DNA of 6,695 nucleotides. It comes from Acidobacteriota bacterium (lineage in GTDB: Bacteria; Acidobacteriota; Terriglobia; Bryobacterales; Bryobacteraceae). The position numbers and the translations under genes were made by a program. Of this stretch, positions 6,041-6,695 are shown piece after piece; positions within the stretch are counted from its first letter, which is position 1, and each line of letters opens with the position of its first letter. Under the pieces are notes generated by a model. It did not search any database and was not told where the DNA came from. It worked only from the letters and a program-made list of their open reading frames with translations. The stretch lies in the NCBI GenBank assembly GCA_026394095.1, contig JAPKYY010000667.1, forward strand, positions 1 through 6,695. Direction: 5' to 3'.

Positions 6041-6695
6041 ATGCGACCCCTCGCAACCCTGCTCTTATCTCTCACCCTCCAAGCCCAATCCCTCCCCACC
6101 GGCGACCGTTTCCTCGCTCACCTCAACAACGAACTCCTCCCCTTCTGGCTCAACCCCGCCGCCTTCGGCACCCCACAAGGCACCTACCCCACCACCCGTT
6201 GCAACGACGGCACTGCCGTCAACTTCCAACGCCCCTGCATCGAAGTCGGCCGCAACGGCTGGCTCATGCAACAACAGCATTTCCTCGTTGCCCAATCCCG
6301 TCAGGCCTACGCCTACGGAGTCGCCTTCCATCTCACCGGCGAAGCCCGTTATCTCGAACTCATGAAGTCCGGAGTCGACTTCATACGCAACAGCATGATC
6401 GATCGCCGCAACGGCGGCCTCTTCGTTTCAAGATCCCTACCCAACGGCCAATGGGGACCCACCCTCAACGAGCGCAACGCCCAGGCGCTAGCCTACGGCC
6501 TCCTCGGCATGAGCTTCTATTACTACCTCACCCGAGACTCGAGCACCCTCGACGACATCATGTACGTCCGCGATCACATCCTAGGCAAATACTACAACCC
6601 CAACACCAACTCCATGCGCTGGGATCTCACCACAAGCGGAAACATAAAGAACCTCACCGCCCAGCTCGACCAGCTCAACGCCTATATGGTGCTCT
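6041..6695 (+). CDS. Exported N-acylglucosamine/cellobiose 2-epimerase-like (AGE superfamily) protein, 3' end outside window
   Basis: AGE-superfamily enzymes are (alpha/alpha)6 barrels that epimerise or isomerise sugars such as N-acetylglucosamine, cellobiose or mannose. The frame is open for 218 codons to the window edge. It begins with a Sec-type signal peptide (MRPLATLLLSLTLQA, cleavage near QSLP). Family-like segments follow: FLAHLNNELLPFWLNPAAFG (24-43), the helix RQAYAYGVAFHLTGEARYLE (87-106), GVDFIRNSMIDRRNGGLFVS (111-130) with the characteristic D-x-x-x-G-G-x-F turn, the helix NAQALAYGLLGMSFYYYLTRD (146-166), then RDHILGKYY (177-185). Cys54 and Cys66 could form a disulfide if the protein is exported. 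The catalytic His residues of AGE enzymes lie mostly in the missing part, so activity and substrate cannot be assigned. A catalytically altered member or another (alpha/alpha)6 glycosidase-like protein remains possible. Codon use returns to the CTC/GCC-rich host pattern. Translation probably starts at 6041 from a leaderless or poorly led mRNA. Confidence 0.75.
   Translation, partial: MRPLATLLLSLTLQAQSLPTGDRFLAHLNNELLPFWLNPAAFGTPQGTYPTTRCNDGTAVNFQRPCIEVGRNGWLMQQQHFLVAQSRQAYAYGVAFHLTGEARYLELMKSGVDFIRNSMIDRRNGGLFVSRSLPNGQWGPTLNERNAQALAYGLLGMSFYYYLTRDSSTLDDIMYVRDHILGKYYNPNTNSMRWDLTTSGNIKNLTAQLDQLNAYMVL

Noticed and set aside
6065..6331. 88-codon minus-strand ORF rich in Gly/Glu/Val near the end of the window
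   Set aside because: It is an antisense shadow of the AGE-like gene, whose + frame has a signal peptide and recognisable family segments.

Overview
The window looks like a stretch of an Acidobacteriota chromosome, most likely a Solibacter/Bryobacter-type member of the order Bryobacterales. This is an inference. It rests on a GC-rich sequence with very strong preference for C in the third codon position (CTC, GCC, ATC, ACC), on an Oar-type TonB-dependent receptor of about 1150 residues with an N-terminal carboxypeptidase-regulatory-like domain (a family greatly expanded in that group), and on neighbouring exported sugar-metabolism enzymes. All genes lie on the + strand and are tightly packed.

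Layout. Positions 1-842 hold the C-terminal part of a PQQ-dependent alcohol-dehydrogenase-type quinoprotein whose start lies outside the window. Positions 906-4349 hold a complete outer-membrane receptor (signal peptide, CarboxypepD_reg-like domain, plug, beta-barrel, terminal Phe). Seven bases after its stop, with a ribosome binding site that overlaps the stop codon, begins a UxuA-family (mannonate dehydratase-like) TIM-barrel protein (4357-5430). It keeps the metal ligands and catalytic Tyr expected for the family but carries a twin-arginine-type signal, so it appears to be exported. Positions 5457-5965 hold a compact, apparently damaged MntA/HepT (nucleotidyltransferase/HEPN) toxin-antitoxin locus. 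The MntA-like ORF keeps its GSX10DXD motif, and the HepT C-terminal two thirds keeps its RX4HXY motif. The HepT part has lost its start and lies in the -1 frame relative to MntA, with the changeover at a T TTT TTG heptamer. Its codon use differs from everything around it. Positions 6041-6695 hold the N-terminal 218 residues of an exported N-acylglucosamine/cellobiose 2-epimerase-like (alpha/alpha)6-barrel protein, cut by the window end. This gene is open to the last base.

How the genes may work together. The receptor and the UxuA-like enzyme are almost certainly co-transcribed and may be translationally coupled. The quinoprotein, the UxuA-like protein and the AGE-like protein all appear to act outside the cytoplasm, the first judged from its family because its N-terminus is not seen. 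This raises the possibility of an envelope-located sugar pathway (2-epimerisation, oxidation to an aldonate, dehydration) linked to uptake through the receptor. That is a hypothesis only. The toxin-antitoxin remnant looks like a foreign insertion between the two sugar genes. Both the mntA-like gene and the AGE-like gene have a TAxACT hexamer exactly six bases before the ATG and no Shine-Dalgarno sequence, consistent with leaderless transcripts. There is no gene-free stretch longer than about 80 bases.
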